Origin: Streptomyces hygroscopicus
GTDB lineage: Bacteria > Actinomycetota > Actinomycetes > Streptomycetales > Streptomycetaceae
Assembly: GCF_026168105.1 (NCBI RefSeq)
Contig: NZ_LBMW01000014.1
Location: 1 to 64,000, forward strand
DNA length: 64,000 nt
Direction of reading: 5' to 3'
A program made the translations under genes and the position numbers. The stretch's first letter is position 1. Each line of letters starts with the position of its first letter. This document shows positions 52,313 through 60,974 of the stretch, piece after piece. The notes under the pieces were generated by a model that saw nothing but the letters and a program-made list of their open reading frames with translations, was not told where the DNA came from and did no database searches.

Positions 52313-53155
52313 ATGGGACGAAACCTTCAAAGCGGTGAGCGGCTCAGGCCCGTTGACCTGGCGCGCGGGCACGGTCTGTCCACTCAGGCGATCAGAAACT
52401 ACGAGGAGGCCGGCATCCTTCCGGCCGCTGGTCGCTCCCCCCACGGCTACCGCGCCTATACCCCGCTGCACGCGCGGGCCCTGAGCGCATTCCTCGCTCT
52501 GGTGCCCGGCCACGGCCACCAGACGGCGACGTCGATCATGCGGGCGGTGAACGAGGGTGCGGCCGAGAAGGCATTCCGCCTCATCGACGAGAGCCACGCC
52601 CAGCTCCTCGACGACCGCCGGACCCTCCAGGCCGTGGAGAGTGCCCTCCGCGACCTGGAGCCCACCACGGCGTCCGAGCCCGACACCGTGCCCGAGCCGG
52701 CCGCGGGGCCCGGCGGCACATTCATCGGGCCGCTGGCAGGGAAGCTCGGAATCCGGCCCGCGACGCTGCGCAAATGGGAGCGCGCCGGGCTGGTGCGCCC
52801 GCGCCGCGACCCGCTGACCGGGTACCGCGTCTACGACGAGGCCGACGTGCGGGACGCCCGGCTGGCCCACCAGCTCAGGCGGGGCGGCTACCTGCTGGAG
52901 CAGATCGCCCCGCTGATCGCCCAAGTACGGGCGGCTGGTGGGCTGGAGCCGCTGGAGGCCGCACTGTGCGACTGGCGCGGCCGGCTGTCCGCCCGCGGGC
53001 GGGCGATGCTCACCGGGGCCGCAGAGCTGGAGGCGTACCTCCGGACTTCGGTCGCCGGCCGAGGAGAACAAGGGCCACCAACGGTGAGAACAAGGACCAC
53101 CGACGGTTCCGACTCGGCTGAACCGTCCGCCGGTGTCGGCCCGGTCCTGGGCTGA
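52313..53155 (+). CDS. TioE-type regulator with two MerR DNA-binding domains
   Basis: A 280-aa regulator with two MerR-type winged helices. The first is RPVDLARGHGLSTQAIRNYE and on; the second, after a Pro/Glu-rich linker, is GKLGIRPATLRKWERAGLVR and PLTGYRVYDEADVRDARLAH. I recall this arrangement from TioE-family regulators. The ATG at 52313 lacks a ribosome site and lies only 60 bp from the divergent esterase start, so short or leaderless messages are likely. A TTC-N4-GAA dyad (52278-52287) in the gap may be its operator. Confidence 0.87.
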   Translation: MGRNLQSGERLRPVDLARGHGLSTQAIRNYEEAGILPAAGRSPHGYRAYTPLHARALSAFLALVPGHGHQTATSIMRAVNEGAAEKAFRLIDESHAQLLDDRRTLQAVESALRDLEPTTASEPDTVPEPAAGPGGTFIGPLAGKLGIRPATLRKWERAGLVRPRRDPLTGYRVYDEADVRDARLAHQLRRGGYLLEQIAPLIAQVRAAGGLEPLEAALCDWRGRLSARGRAMLTGAAELEAYLRTSVAGRGEQGPPTVRTRTTDGSDSAEPSAGVGPVLG

Positions 53156-53218
53156 GCCTTGAAGAGCGTCTTGCCCTGCGGTGCAGGGCGAGGCCGCCGC
53201 TGTTCCCGAGGACGATGC

Positions 53219-53338
53219 CCAATCCTCGGCAGCTGGCGAGACTGGGCCGCACAGCACAATGTCGCCGTGATGGCCGTCCTCTTCTTCGTCCTCGGACTCA
53301 AGCTGCTGGGTGACGGCATCGGCATCCTCGCCGAGTAG
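53219..53338 (+). pseudogene. remnant of a GAP-family (Sap-like) membrane protein
   Basis: The plus strand reads PILGSWRDWAAQHNVAVMAV, then LFFVLGLKLLGDGIGILAE and a stop. This matches in style the last membrane helix and end of GAP/Sap-type transport proteins (cytoplasmic helix, then AVMAVLF..LG.KLLGDG). The preceding frame is Arg-rich and unrelated, and no start exists, so only the 3' end of a gene is left. It adjoins a Tn3 transposase remnant. Confidence 0.55.
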
Positions 53339-53353
53339 TTGACGCGAGGGATG

Positions 53354-53521
53354 CTTCTTGGTCTGACGGCGGTCATCGGGCTCGTCCGCCAGGCGCATGA
53401 TGTGCAGGGTCTTGGAGATCCGCCCGTAGTGCGCGATCACGTCCCGCAGCGGGGTGGGCCGCGCGTCGCGCTGCGCCGCCGCGCCTTCCGGCACGCGGGG
53501 GACGCCCACCCCGTCCATCAC
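53354..53521 (-). pseudogene. Tn3-family transposase fragment
   Basis: The minus strand encodes RPTPLRDVIAHYGRISKTLH followed by IMRLADEPDDRRQTKK. This is the well-known C-terminal region of Tn3-family transposases (HYGRISKTLHxLRLADEPxYRRQ), but it is cut off on both sides: the expected end is replaced by unrelated sequence and no upstream transposase is present. It shows past transposition at this site. Confidence 0.7.
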
Positions 53522-53543
53522 TTCTTGAAGGCAGAAGGTTTTC

Positions 53544-53555
53544 GAGAGCGCTCTC
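53544..53555. promoter_or_regulatory. LacI-type operator before the GH64 glucanase
   Basis: GAGAGCGCTCTC is a perfect 12-bp palindrome centred on CG, like LacI-family (for example CebR-type GGGAGCGCTCCC) operators of Streptomyces sugar genes. It lies about 115 bp upstream of the glucanase start, and a LacI regulator gene is directly beyond the glucanase gene. Confidence 0.75.
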
Positions 53556-53667
53556 AGTCATAACCCTTGACGACTCAACTTCCCCTGGGAACAGTGGATC
53601 CACCGCAGGGACGCACCCCGGCCGACATCCATTCCCTGCACTCCCCCCACACCCCAGGAGCCCACTC

Positions 53668-54885
53668 GTGATATCGCGCCGAGCGTTTCTGACCGCGGCC
53701 ACCGTGGCCGCCGCCTCCCCCGCCTGTGCCGTCGCCCTGAGCGCCGGCACCGCCCAGGCGGCCCCCACAACCTGCGAACTGGCCTTGCGCAACGCCTCGT
53801 TGCCAGGAACGGTCCGGGCGTATGTCACCGGACACGAGCAGTCCACGGGCGCCTGGATGCTCCTGCGGGCCGACGGCGGCGTCTACCGGCCCGCCTCGCC
53901 CTCCGCTCCGCACACCCCGCTGCCCGTCGACTGCTCCATCCCACTGGGACCCGCGGGTTCGTCGCCCACGGTGCTGACGCTTCCTCAGATGTACGGGGCG
54001 CGGGTCTACTTCGTACGCGACGACACTCTCGCCTTCTTTCTCAACCCGGGCCCGGCCCTGGTGGAGCCCGCGTTCGCGACGCCCGCGGACCCCAACTACG
54101 CCAAGACGTGGTCGTTCTGTGAGTTCACCTTCAACTCCAGCCAGCTGTACGCGAACATCAGCTATGTCGACCTGGTGACCGCTCTCCCGATCGGGCTCTC
54201 CCTGGCGGGCGACGCCACGCACGTGGTCGCACCGCTGCCCAACGGCGCGGTGGACAGGATCGCCTCGGATCTGACGGCCCAGGCCGCCGGAGACGGGCAG
54301 CCCTGGGACCAGCTCGTGGTCCGCTCCGGAGGGAAGGTCCTGCGGGTCATCTCCCCGCAGAACCTGATGGCGCCGTACTTCGACCAGCCCGACAGAATGC
54401 CGTTCCGTGACCTGTGGACCGCCTATGCCGACCATGTCTGGCAGAAGTACCGCGGCACCGACCTGAGGATCGACCTCCAGGGCGGCCGGGGCGTCTTCAC
54501 CGGCAGGGTCAGCGGTGACACGCTCACCTTCACCGGCGGGCACGCTTTCGCCAAGCCCACGTCAAGGGACATCTTCACCTGCAATCACGGCCCGTTCGCC
54601 AACAACCCCGGCGACCCCGACGTCAAGAAGGCTCTGCTCGCCCGGCTCGCCGCCGGTTTCAACCGCTCGCTCATGCTCACCCACCCCGACCAGCCGAACG
54701 GCCTGACGAGCGCCGACTACTACCGGGGCGGAGTGACCAACCACTGGGCGCGGATCGTGCACGCGAACTCGCCCACCGGGTACGCGTTCCCGTACGACGA
54801 CGTGCACCCCGACGGCCAGCCGGACGTGTCGGGAGCGGCGTACGACTCGAACCCGAGGCGGCTGACGGTGACGGTCGGCTCCTAG
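53668..54885 (+). CDS. secreted GH64 beta-1,3-glucanase, Tat signal
   Basis: A 405-aa exported glucanase-like enzyme. The N-terminus ISRRAFLTAATVAAASPACA is a Tat signal (SRRAFL) with cleavage near AQAAP. The mature protein fits family 64 (laminaripentaose-producing beta-1,3-glucanases): segments LPLVD-like TPLPVDCSIPLG, WSFCEFTF, YANISYVDLVTALPIGLSL and the C-terminal YAFPYDDVHPDGQPDVSGAA. The GTG follows AGGAG. It would degrade fungal beta-1,3-glucan and is probably controlled through the upstream LacI-type operator. Confidence 0.9.
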   Translation: MISRRAFLTAATVAAASPACAVALSAGTAQAAPTTCELALRNASLPGTVRAYVTGHEQSTGAWMLLRADGGVYRPASPSAPHTPLPVDCSIPLGPAGSSPTVLTLPQMYGARVYFVRDDTLAFFLNPGPALVEPAFATPADPNYAKTWSFCEFTFNSSQLYANISYVDLVTALPIGLSLAGDATHVVAPLPNGAVDRIASDLTAQAAGDGQPWDQLVVRSGGKVLRVISPQNLMAPYFDQPDRMPFRDLWTAYADHVWQKYRGTDLRIDLQGGRGVFTGRVSGDTLTFTGGHAFAKPTSRDIFTCNHGPFANNPGDPDVKKALLARLAAGFNRSLMLTHPDQPNGLTSADYYRGGVTNHWARIVHANSPTGYAFPYDDVHPDGQPDVSGAAYDSNPRRLTVTVGS

Positions 54886-54890
54886 ACGGC

Positions 54891-55946
54891 TCAGGCCGAG
54901 TCGCGGCGCACCAGACTCGTCGGCAGCACCACGCTGGACGGCCGGGCACCCAGCCCGGACGGATCGCCCTCGCCCGGCCCGTCGCCCCGCCGGTCGAGGG
55001 TGCGCAGCAACAGGCGGGCCATCAACAGGCCCATTTCCTCTATGTCCTGACGGACCGTCGTCAAGGGCGGGTCGGTCTGCTCGGCGACCGGCAGCATGTC
55101 GTCGAAGCCTATGACCGCGACGTCGTCGGGCACTCGCCGCCCGTGCGCCCGCAGCACGCGCAGGGCGCCGGAGGCGGTCAGGTCGTTGGCTGCGAAGACC
55201 GCGTCCAGATCGGGACAGCGTTCCAGCAGCTCCCGCATCGCGCGTTCGCCACCGGCCGGTGTGAAGTCCCCTTCGGCGATGAGTCCCGGGTCGGCATCGA
55301 CCATGACGTCCCGGAACCCGTCGAGCCGGTCCACGGCGGACGTCTGGTCGAGGGCACCGGTGATGTGCGCAATGCGGCGGCGGCCCAGTTGGACGAGATG
55401 GCGTACGGCCTCACGGGCCCCGCCGCGGTTGTCGCTGTCCACGTACACGACACCGCGCGTGCCGTCGCCCCAGCCCGGCCGCCCGCCGAACACGGTCGGC
55501 ACCCCGGCTCCCCGTACCAGCTCCGGCAGCGGGTCGTCGAGGTGCAGCGAGAAGACCAGCGCGCCGTCGACATGGCCTCCGGCGAGATAGCGGCCGACCC
55601 GGGCGTGGTCGGCGCGGCCCTCCGTCAGGAGCAGTACAAGCTGGGAGTCATGGGCCGTCAACTCCTTGCTTATGCCGCGCAACTGGAGGGCGAAGAAGGG
55701 GTCGGCGAAGACCCGGGTCTCCGGTTCGGCGATCACGACGGCGACCGCGTCGTGCCGGTTGGTCACCAGACTGCGCGCGGCCTTGTTCGGCACATAGCCG
55801 AGTTCCTCCACGGCCCTGCGCACCCGCTCGACGAGGGGCTCGCGCACACCGTCGCCCCCGTTGACGACCCGGGAGACGGTGGCCCGTGAGACCCCGGCCC
55901 GGGCAGCCACGGCCTCCAGTGTGGGACGCGGCGCGGTTCCGGTCAC
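54891..55946 (-). CDS. LacI family transcriptional regulator
   Basis: A 351-aa LacI regulator: N-terminal helix-turn-helix and hinge (TLEAVAARAGVSRATVSRVV, RAVEELGYVPNKAARSLV) and a periplasmic-binding-protein-like sugar domain. The GTG at 55946 follows GGAGGAG. It is convergent with the GH64 gene, five bases away from its stop, and lies 28 nt after the laccase gene on the same strand. Palindromes of its expected operator type occur before the glucanase gene and just upstream of its own start. Confidence 0.92.
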   Translation of the reverse strand: MTGTAPRPTLEAVAARAGVSRATVSRVVNGGDGVREPLVERVRRAVEELGYVPNKAARSLVTNRHDAVAVVIAEPETRVFADPFFALQLRGISKELTAHDSQLVLLLTEGRADHARVGRYLAGGHVDGALVFSLHLDDPLPELVRGAGVPTVFGGRPGWGDGTRGVVYVDSDNRGGAREAVRHLVQLGRRRIAHITGALDQTSAVDRLDGFRDVMVDADPGLIAEGDFTPAGGERAMRELLERCPDLDAVFAANDLTASGALRVLRAHGRRVPDDVAVIGFDDMLPVAEQTDPPLTTVRQDIEEMGLLMARLLLRTLDRRGDGPGEGDPSGLGARPSSVVLPTSLVRRDSA

Positions 55947-55974
55947 TTCGGGACTCCTCCTCGGCGGTTGCCGA

Positions 55975-57024
55975 TCAGGATAGCCCGCTCCGCCCATGAC
56001 GCTGAGAGCGCTCCCGAGGGTGCGTGCCCCCGCGGTTCGCGTCGGGACCGGGGTGGCTGTGCCGGTGCGGCTCATACCCTGGAATCGTCCCGTCAGCCCT
56101 CTTCACGAGGAACATCCCGGCCATGCCGCGGTCCGCATGGGCCTGCACATGGCAGTGGTACATCCACGCGCCCGCCCCACCCCGCTCTCCCGCGATCACC
56201 TGGAAGCCGAAGGAGTCCCCCGGTCCCACGATCCGGTTGTCGATCACCTGGCTGACGTCGTGGGGCCCGGTGACGAGGCCCGTGCGCGTGTTCGCCCAAC
56301 GGTGACCGTGCAGATGGAACGTGTGGTACGCATCGCCGTGCGTGATCATCACGAACTCGACGCGCTCCCCGAGCTTCGCGGCGAAATCGGGTCCGGTGTG
56401 GGACATGCGATTGTTGATCATCATGTCGTTGAACACGATCGTGAAGGTCCGGTCGGGCAGGATGTCGCCCACGCGGCGTACGATCACGGGCCCGTACAGG
56501 CCCTTGTGGATGCCGCCCGTGCCGTGTTCCGTACCGATGACGTGGTCGTGGTAGTGCCAGTAGCCTGCGCTGCCTTCCCGCCAAGTACCGTCCGGGCGCA
56601 GGGCGGGAGCATGTGTGCGCCAGGTGTAGGTGCGCGTGCCGCCGGGCGGCACGGCGCCTCGGGTCGCCCTCGTTCCGTCGTTGGGGATGTCGTAGTCCAG
56701 ACCGTGCACATGCAGGCTCGCCGCGACGTCCGTGGTGTTGTGGAACTCGATGTGCACCGTGTCGCCCTCGATGAGCTCGATCAGCGGGCCCGGGATCGTC
56801 GCCTTCCCTCTCGCGAGGCCGTAGCCCATCTGTCCGTTGGCGAGTTCCTCGGCGTACAGCTTGAGGCGCCTGATCCGGCCGCCCGCGCGCGCCCTTGTCA
56901 CCGACGGTCGCACCGGCTCTCCCACGGCCTGGCCGGTGCCGGCGGCCTCCGGTGCGAGGGACATCGATGTCGCGACGGCCGCACCGCCCAGCAGCATCCG
57001 CCGGTTGAAGCTGCGTCTGTCCAT
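55975..57024 (-). CDS. two-domain small laccase (multicopper oxidase), Tat-exported
   Basis: A 349-aa two-domain laccase close to the S. coelicolor small laccase (SLAC) as I remember it. The Tat signal is [20 protein letters not shown]. Copper ligands are seen in [16 protein letters not shown], the set [16 protein letters not shown] and [13 protein letters not shown]; the last includes the type 1 Cys-His. Such enzymes work as trimers outside the cell and oxidise phenols. The ATG at 57024 follows GGGAAG. The 3' end contains a LacI-type palindrome belonging to the next gene. Confidence 0.95.
   Translation of the reverse strand: MDRRSFNRRMLLGGAAVATSMSLAPEAAGTGQAVGEPVRPSVTRARAGGRIRRLKLYAEELANGQMGYGLARGKATIPGPLIELIEGDTVHIEFHNTTDVAASLHVHGLDYDIPNDGTRATRGAVPPGGTRTYTWRTHAPALRPDGTWREGSAGYWHYHDHVIGTEHGTGGIHKGLYGPVIVRRVGDILPDRTFTIVFNDMMINNRMSHTGPDFAAKLGERVEFVMITHGDAYHTFHLHGHRWANTRTGLVTGPHDVSQVIDNRIVGPGDSFGFQVIAGERGGAGAWMYHCHVQAHADRGMAGMFLVKRADGTIPGYEPHRHSHPGPDANRGGTHPRERSQRHGRSGLS
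56004..56015. promoter_or_regulatory. second LacI-type operator, within the 3' end of the laccase gene
   Basis: GAGAGCGCTCCC matches the palindrome upstream of the glucanase at 11 of 12 positions. It lies about 60 bp upstream of the LacI gene start and is read there as codons for E-R-S-Q. It may allow autoregulation. Confidence 0.5.
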
Positions 57025-57166
57025 GACGGACTTCCCATCCTGTACGGAATTCACGGAGAGGAGCCGCTGGGGACGAACGCGGGGGACGGTAGCGGCATGC
57101 CGGGATCTTATCCGCATCAAGGATCAACTTGTGGTATTTCGGTCATATTTCCCGCCGAATGCTCCC

Positions 57167-58195
57167 TTAGGGGGTGCCCGGCCTGCCGTCCCGCCGGGCA
57201 CGGCTCGGCTGCACCCGCTTCGGTTCGCCCGGCATCTTCGGATACTCCGGCGGATACGGCAGATCGCCGAGGCCGTGGTCGTGCTCGTCGCGCCGGGCGA
57301 GTTCGAGGAGCGCCTCGAGTGAGAAGGCATGGTCGCCCATGTCCGCGTGGACGTCACCGAGTTCGGCGAACCGGCTGGGCATGGTGGCGAGGTCGAAGTC
57401 GCGGGGTACCGCGACACCGACCTCCTCCCAGCGCAGGGGCGCGGACACCGGGGCGTGCGGCTTGGGGCGTACGGAGTAGGCGGAGGCCACGGTGCGGTCG
57501 CGGGCGGTCTGGTTGTAGTCGACGAAGATCTTCTCGCCGCGCTCCTCCTTCCACCAGGCGATGGTCACGTGCTCGGGCATCCGGCGCTCCAGCTCCCGCC
57601 CGACGGCGATCGCGGCGCGGCGCACCTGGGTGAAGGTCCAGCGGGGTTCGATGGGCACGAAGACATGCAGCCCCCGGCCGCCGGAGGTCTTGGGCCAGCC
57701 ACGGAGCCCGCCGAACTCGTCCAGGACGGCACGCAGTTCATGGGCGGCGCGCACCGCGTCGGCGTAGTCGGTGCCGGGCTGCGGGTCGAGGTCGATGCGG
57801 AGTTCGTCGGGATGGTCGACGTCGTCCCGGCGCACCGGCCACGGGTGGAAGGTGAGCGTGCCGTACTGCGCGGCCCAGACGACGCCGGCGGCCTCGGTGG
57901 GGCACATCTCGTCGGCGCTGCGCCCGCTCGGAAAGGTGATGTGGGCGGTCGGGATCCAGTCGGGCATGTTCTTGGGCGCCCGCTTCTGGAAGAAGGACTC
58001 GCCGCTCACGCCCTCCGGGTAGCGTTCCAGGGTGGTGGGCCGGTTGTACAGGGCGCGCAGGATGCCGGGGCCGACAGCGATGTAGTAGCGCGCGAGGTCG
58101 AGCTTGGTGAAGCCGCGCTCCGGAAAGAAGACTTTGTCCGGACTGGACAGGCGTACCGTCCTGCCCTCCATCTCCAGTTCCACCGCATCGCCCAT
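57167..58195 (-). CDS. LigD-type polymerase domain protein (primase-like, NHEJ)
   Basis: A 342-aa stand-alone polymerase domain like that of LigD (archaeo-eukaryotic primase fold). Catalytic parts are the metal-binding LRIDLDPQPG, KTSGGRGLHVFVPI and FVDYNQTARDRTVASAYSVR. In bacterial end joining such proteins fill gaps with Ku and a ligase. The ATG at 58195 has TACCGT about 13 nt before it and no ribosome site, so the message may be leaderless. It is divergent from the ATP-dependent ligase gene; no Ku gene lies in the window. Confidence 0.92.
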   Translation of the reverse strand: MGDAVELEMEGRTVRLSSPDKVFFPERGFTKLDLARYYIAVGPGILRALYNRPTTLERYPEGVSGESFFQKRAPKNMPDWIPTAHITFPSGRSADEMCPTEAAGVVWAAQYGTLTFHPWPVRRDDVDHPDELRIDLDPQPGTDYADAVRAAHELRAVLDEFGGLRGWPKTSGGRGLHVFVPIEPRWTFTQVRRAAIAVGRELERRMPEHVTIAWWKEERGEKIFVDYNQTARDRTVASAYSVRPKPHAPVSAPLRWEEVGVAVPRDFDLATMPSRFAELGDVHADMGDHAFSLEALLELARRDEHDHGLGDLPYPPEYPKMPGEPKRVQPSRARRDGRPGTP

Positions 58196-58343
58196 GCGAG
58201 CCACGGTAGGCGTACGGACCTGACCTCGCACACGGGCGGGAGCGGCACTCCCGCTGTGCGGCCGCGGTCCGCCTTCTTCGCCGCTGTCGTCCAGGGCGGC
58301 ATCCGAGAGGCGGACGCCTGGAACGGCTCCTAGAGTCAAAGCC

Positions 58344-59414
58344 ATGGATCTGCCGGTGATGCCGCCCGTGAAGCCCATGCTCGCCAAGCCCGTGGCTGCG
58401 ATCCCGCCGGACATGCAGTACGAGGCGAAGTGGGACGGCTTCCGGGCCATCGTCTTCCGCGACGGCGCCGAGGTGGAACTGGGCAGTCGCACCGGAAAGC
58501 CGCTGACCAGGTACTTCCCGGAGCTGGTGGAGGCACTGCGGGAGCGGCTGCCGCAGAGGTGCGTGGTGGACGGTGAGATCGTGATCGCGCGTGAGGGACA
58601 CCTGGACTTCGACGCGCTGACGGAGCGGATCCATCCCGCGGCCTCACGGGTGCGGATGCTCGCGGAGAAGACACCGGCCTCGTTCGTGACGTTCGATCTG
58701 CTGGCGCTGGACGACGAGTCGCTGCTCGACGTGGAGCAGAGCAACCGCCGCGCCCTGCTGGAGAGAGCCCTGTCCGGGGTCACGCCACCCGTGCACCTCG
58801 CGCCGGCGACGACGGACCGTGCGGTGGCACAGCAGTGGTTCGAGCAGTACGAGGGGGCGGGCCTGGACGGGGTGATCGCCAAGCCGCTCCAGCTCCCCTA
58901 CCGCCCGGACGAACGCGTGATGTACAAGGTCAAGCACGAGCGCACGGCGGACGTCGTGGTCGCGGGCTACCGCTTCCACAAGAGCGGCCCGGTCGTGGGG
59001 TCGCTGCTGCTCGGCCTGTACGACGACCGGGGCGCCCTCCAGCACGTGGGGGTCACCGCCGCGTTTTCCATGAAGCGGCGCGCGGAGCTGGTGGAGGAGC
59101 TGGAGCCGCTGCGGATGGACGACGTCGCGGGGCATCCGTGGGCGGCTTGGTCGGACGAGGTGGCCCACGAGACGGCCCGGCTGCCGGGCGCGCCCAGCCG
59201 CTGGTCGGGGAAGAAGGACCTGTCCTGGGTGCCGCTGCGGCCCGAGCGGGTGGCGGAGGTGGCGTACGACCACATGGAGAACGGAGTGCGCTTCCGGCAC
59301 ACCGCCCGCTTCCGCCGCTGGCGCCCGGATCGCACCCCCGAGAGCTGCACCTACGCACAGTTGGAGGAACCGGTGCGCTACGACCTCGCGGAGATCCTCG
59401 GAACCCCGGGCTGA
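58344..59414 (+). CDS. ATP-dependent DNA ligase (LigC-type)
   Basis: A 356-aa ATP-dependent ligase with adenylation domain and OB fold. The nucleotidyl-lysine motif is YEAKWDGFRAI, with further motifs VVDGEIVI, FVTFDLLAL, LDGVIAKPL and YKVKHERTADVVVAGYR. The C-terminal OB domain holds GKKDLSWVPLRPERVAEVAY. The ATG at 58344 has no ribosome site, and TAGAGT 8 nt ahead could be a -10 box, so it may be leaderless. With the divergent LigD-type polymerase it forms a split end-joining or base-excision pair. Confidence 0.93.
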   Translation: MDLPVMPPVKPMLAKPVAAIPPDMQYEAKWDGFRAIVFRDGAEVELGSRTGKPLTRYFPELVEALRERLPQRCVVDGEIVIAREGHLDFDALTERIHPAASRVRMLAEKTPASFVTFDLLALDDESLLDVEQSNRRALLERALSGVTPPVHLAPATTDRAVAQQWFEQYEGAGLDGVIAKPLQLPYRPDERVMYKVKHERTADVVVAGYRFHKSGPVVGSLLLGLYDDRGALQHVGVTAAFSMKRRAELVEELEPLRMDDVAGHPWAAWSDEVAHETARLPGAPSRWSGKKDLSWVPLRPERVAEVAYDHMENGVRFRHTARFRRWRPDRTPESCTYAQLEEPVRYDLAEILGTPG

Positions 59415-59442
59415 CACCCCCAGGAGCGCTTCCCGCGGGACC

Positions 59443-59775
59443 TCAGGACCGGCGGCCCAGTCGGCGTGCCAGCGCCGCTCCCGCGTCCTCGCGGGCGGCG
59501 GCCAGTGCCTGTTCCGCCTCCTCGGCCGAGCCGAATCCCAGGGCCGCCGCAATCGCCTCCCACGCGACACCTCCGAGGAGCAGCGCCTCCACGGCGGCGC
59601 CGACGGCGACCACCGTCGCCTGGCGGGCCCGGTCGAGCTCGGCGAGCGTACGCAGCAGGTCGGGTGCCGTCGCGGCCTCCGTGAGTCCGCCCTGCGCCGC
59701 GTGCCGCGCCTGGTCGGCGGTGACCCACCAGTCCGCGGAACCGTGCGGGGAACGGGTGACGAGGGTCCGGTCCAC
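59443..59775 (-). CDS. 110-aa protein of unknown function with HTH-like region
   Basis: A small acidic/alanine-rich protein. The central and C-terminal part (LGGVAWEAIAAALGFGSAEE, AEQALAAAREDAG) resembles a short helix-turn-helix such as those of sigma-70 region 4-like or terminase-type proteins. The start is a GTG at 59775 (MDRTLVTRSPHGSADWWVTA) with a GGAAGG sequence upstream. No family name can be given. It is convergent with the ligase gene. Confidence 0.65.
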   Translation of the reverse strand: MDRTLVTRSPHGSADWWVTADQARHAAQGGLTEAATAPDLLRTLAELDRARQATVVAVGAAVEALLLGGVAWEAIAAALGFGSAEEAEQALAAAREDAGAALARRLGRRS

Positions 59776-59901
59776 GGTGGTGCCGCCTTCCTTCCCGGGT
59801 ACGCATAGGGTGCTGCGGAGCCCTCAGTCTAGGTCGATGATCCGACCAATGGCACGTCTGGTCCGCTGAATGGACCACGTCGCACGGTCCCCGGGTGCGC
59901 C

Positions 59902-60660
59902 TCATCCCTCGAAGGGCAGCCCCGCCCGCGCCAGCTCCCGTGCCGCCGCACTCAGCCCGTCCGCGAAGCGTCGTACGCGTTCCTCGGTGAACCGGGGGCT
60001 GGGGCCGCCGAAGGACAGGGCCGCCGCCACCGCTCCGTCGCGTCCTCGCACGGGCACGGCCACCGCAGACAGACCCTCCTCACGCTCGCCGTGGCTCGCG
60101 GCGTACCCATGGGCCCTCGCCTCCTCGACCCAGGCGTGCAGCGTCTCCAGATGGGCGGTGCCGTACGGAGAGGTCTCCGCGACACGGCGCAACAGCGCCT
60201 CGGGGGCGTCGAGCAACAGCACCTTGGCCACGCCGCCCGCCCACAGCGGCAGTTCGTCCCCGACCCGGACGACCTGCCGCAGCGTCTGCGGCCCCTCCTC
60301 CTGGGCGATGCACACGCGTTGGGTGTCGCGGCGCACGGAAAGGTGCACCGTCTCCTGGTGCTCGGCGGCCAGGTCCCGCAGGATTACCCCGGCAGCGGGC
60401 GGCAGCCGCCAGGCCTGTTCGGCGAGCCGGGACCAGCGCAGCAGCGCCGGGCCCGCGATGTAGCGGCCGTGTTCGTCGACCCAGAGCAGCCCGTTGAGCC
60501 GGAGGGTGCCCAGCAGGCGCAGCACGGTGGTCTTGGGCAGGCCCGACGCGGAGACGATCTCGCGGGTGGACAGCGCGGGGCGGCTCTCGTCGAAGAGTCC
60601 CAGGATGTCGATCGCGCGCTGGACGGTCCTCATCCCCGCCGGTCCGGCCTCGGCTGTCAT
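59902..60660 (-). CDS. IclR family transcriptional regulator
   Basis: A 252-aa IclR regulator. The N-terminal winged helix reads VQRAIDILGLFDESRPALST and IVSASGLPKTTVLRLLGTL; the C-terminal effector domain has CIAQEEGPQTLRQVVRVG and GLSAVAVPVRGRDGAVAAAL. The ATG at 60660 follows GGGAGG. Longer frames upstream lack codon bias. No catabolic genes lie next to it, so its target is unclear. Confidence 0.92.
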   Translation of the reverse strand: MTAEAGPAGMRTVQRAIDILGLFDESRPALSTREIVSASGLPKTTVLRLLGTLRLNGLLWVDEHGRYIAGPALLRWSRLAEQAWRLPPAAGVILRDLAAEHQETVHLSVRRDTQRVCIAQEEGPQTLRQVVRVGDELPLWAGGVAKVLLLDAPEALLRRVAETSPYGTAHLETLHAWVEEARAHGYAASHGEREEGLSAVAVPVRGRDGAVAAALSFGGPSPRFTEERVRRFADGLSAAARELARAGLPFEG

Positions 60661-60974
60661 CACTGATCCTCCCGACTCAGGACCGCACCGCGGCCCTGCT
60701 GGCGCCCCTGCACCTGCACGGTACTTCGGAACAGGTCCGCTGAGCGGATCCGCGGCGGACGGGCCGGACACCGGATCAGGCCTTGGCCTCCACGAGGGCG
60801 CCGCCGGGTTGCGCAGGCCCTCGGCGGCCCCGAGACACGCGGCGCGCGTCGCCGGCACGAGCGGAGACTTCGACGGCAGCCGCTCGTCGCAGGCGCATGA
60901 GCAGAGGTACGACCGCCAGGTGCGCAAGCGCCTGGCGGCGGTCACCGCTCAACTGCTCCCGCTGCAGCGGGGCG
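60661..60974. other. intergenic region between the LAL-like gene and the IclR gene
   Basis: A 314-base gap between two minus-strand genes. Apart from a hairpin at 60913-60938 no gene is recognised. In particular I looked for a LuxR helix-turn-helix in all minus-strand frames after the LAL-like stop and saw none. Confidence 0.5.
60913..60938 (-). terminator. hairpin terminator after the LAL-like gene
   Basis: CCGCCAGG and CCTGGCGG form a perfect 8-bp stem around TGCGCAAGCG, about 37 nt beyond the stop of the minus-strand gene. Confidence 0.65.

Noticed and set aside
52259..53521. 420-codon minus-strand frame opposite the double-MerR regulator
   Set aside because: Only its first part (53354-53521) matches a Tn3 transposase; the rest is antisense of the regulator gene and intergenic sequence, so only the fragment is reported.
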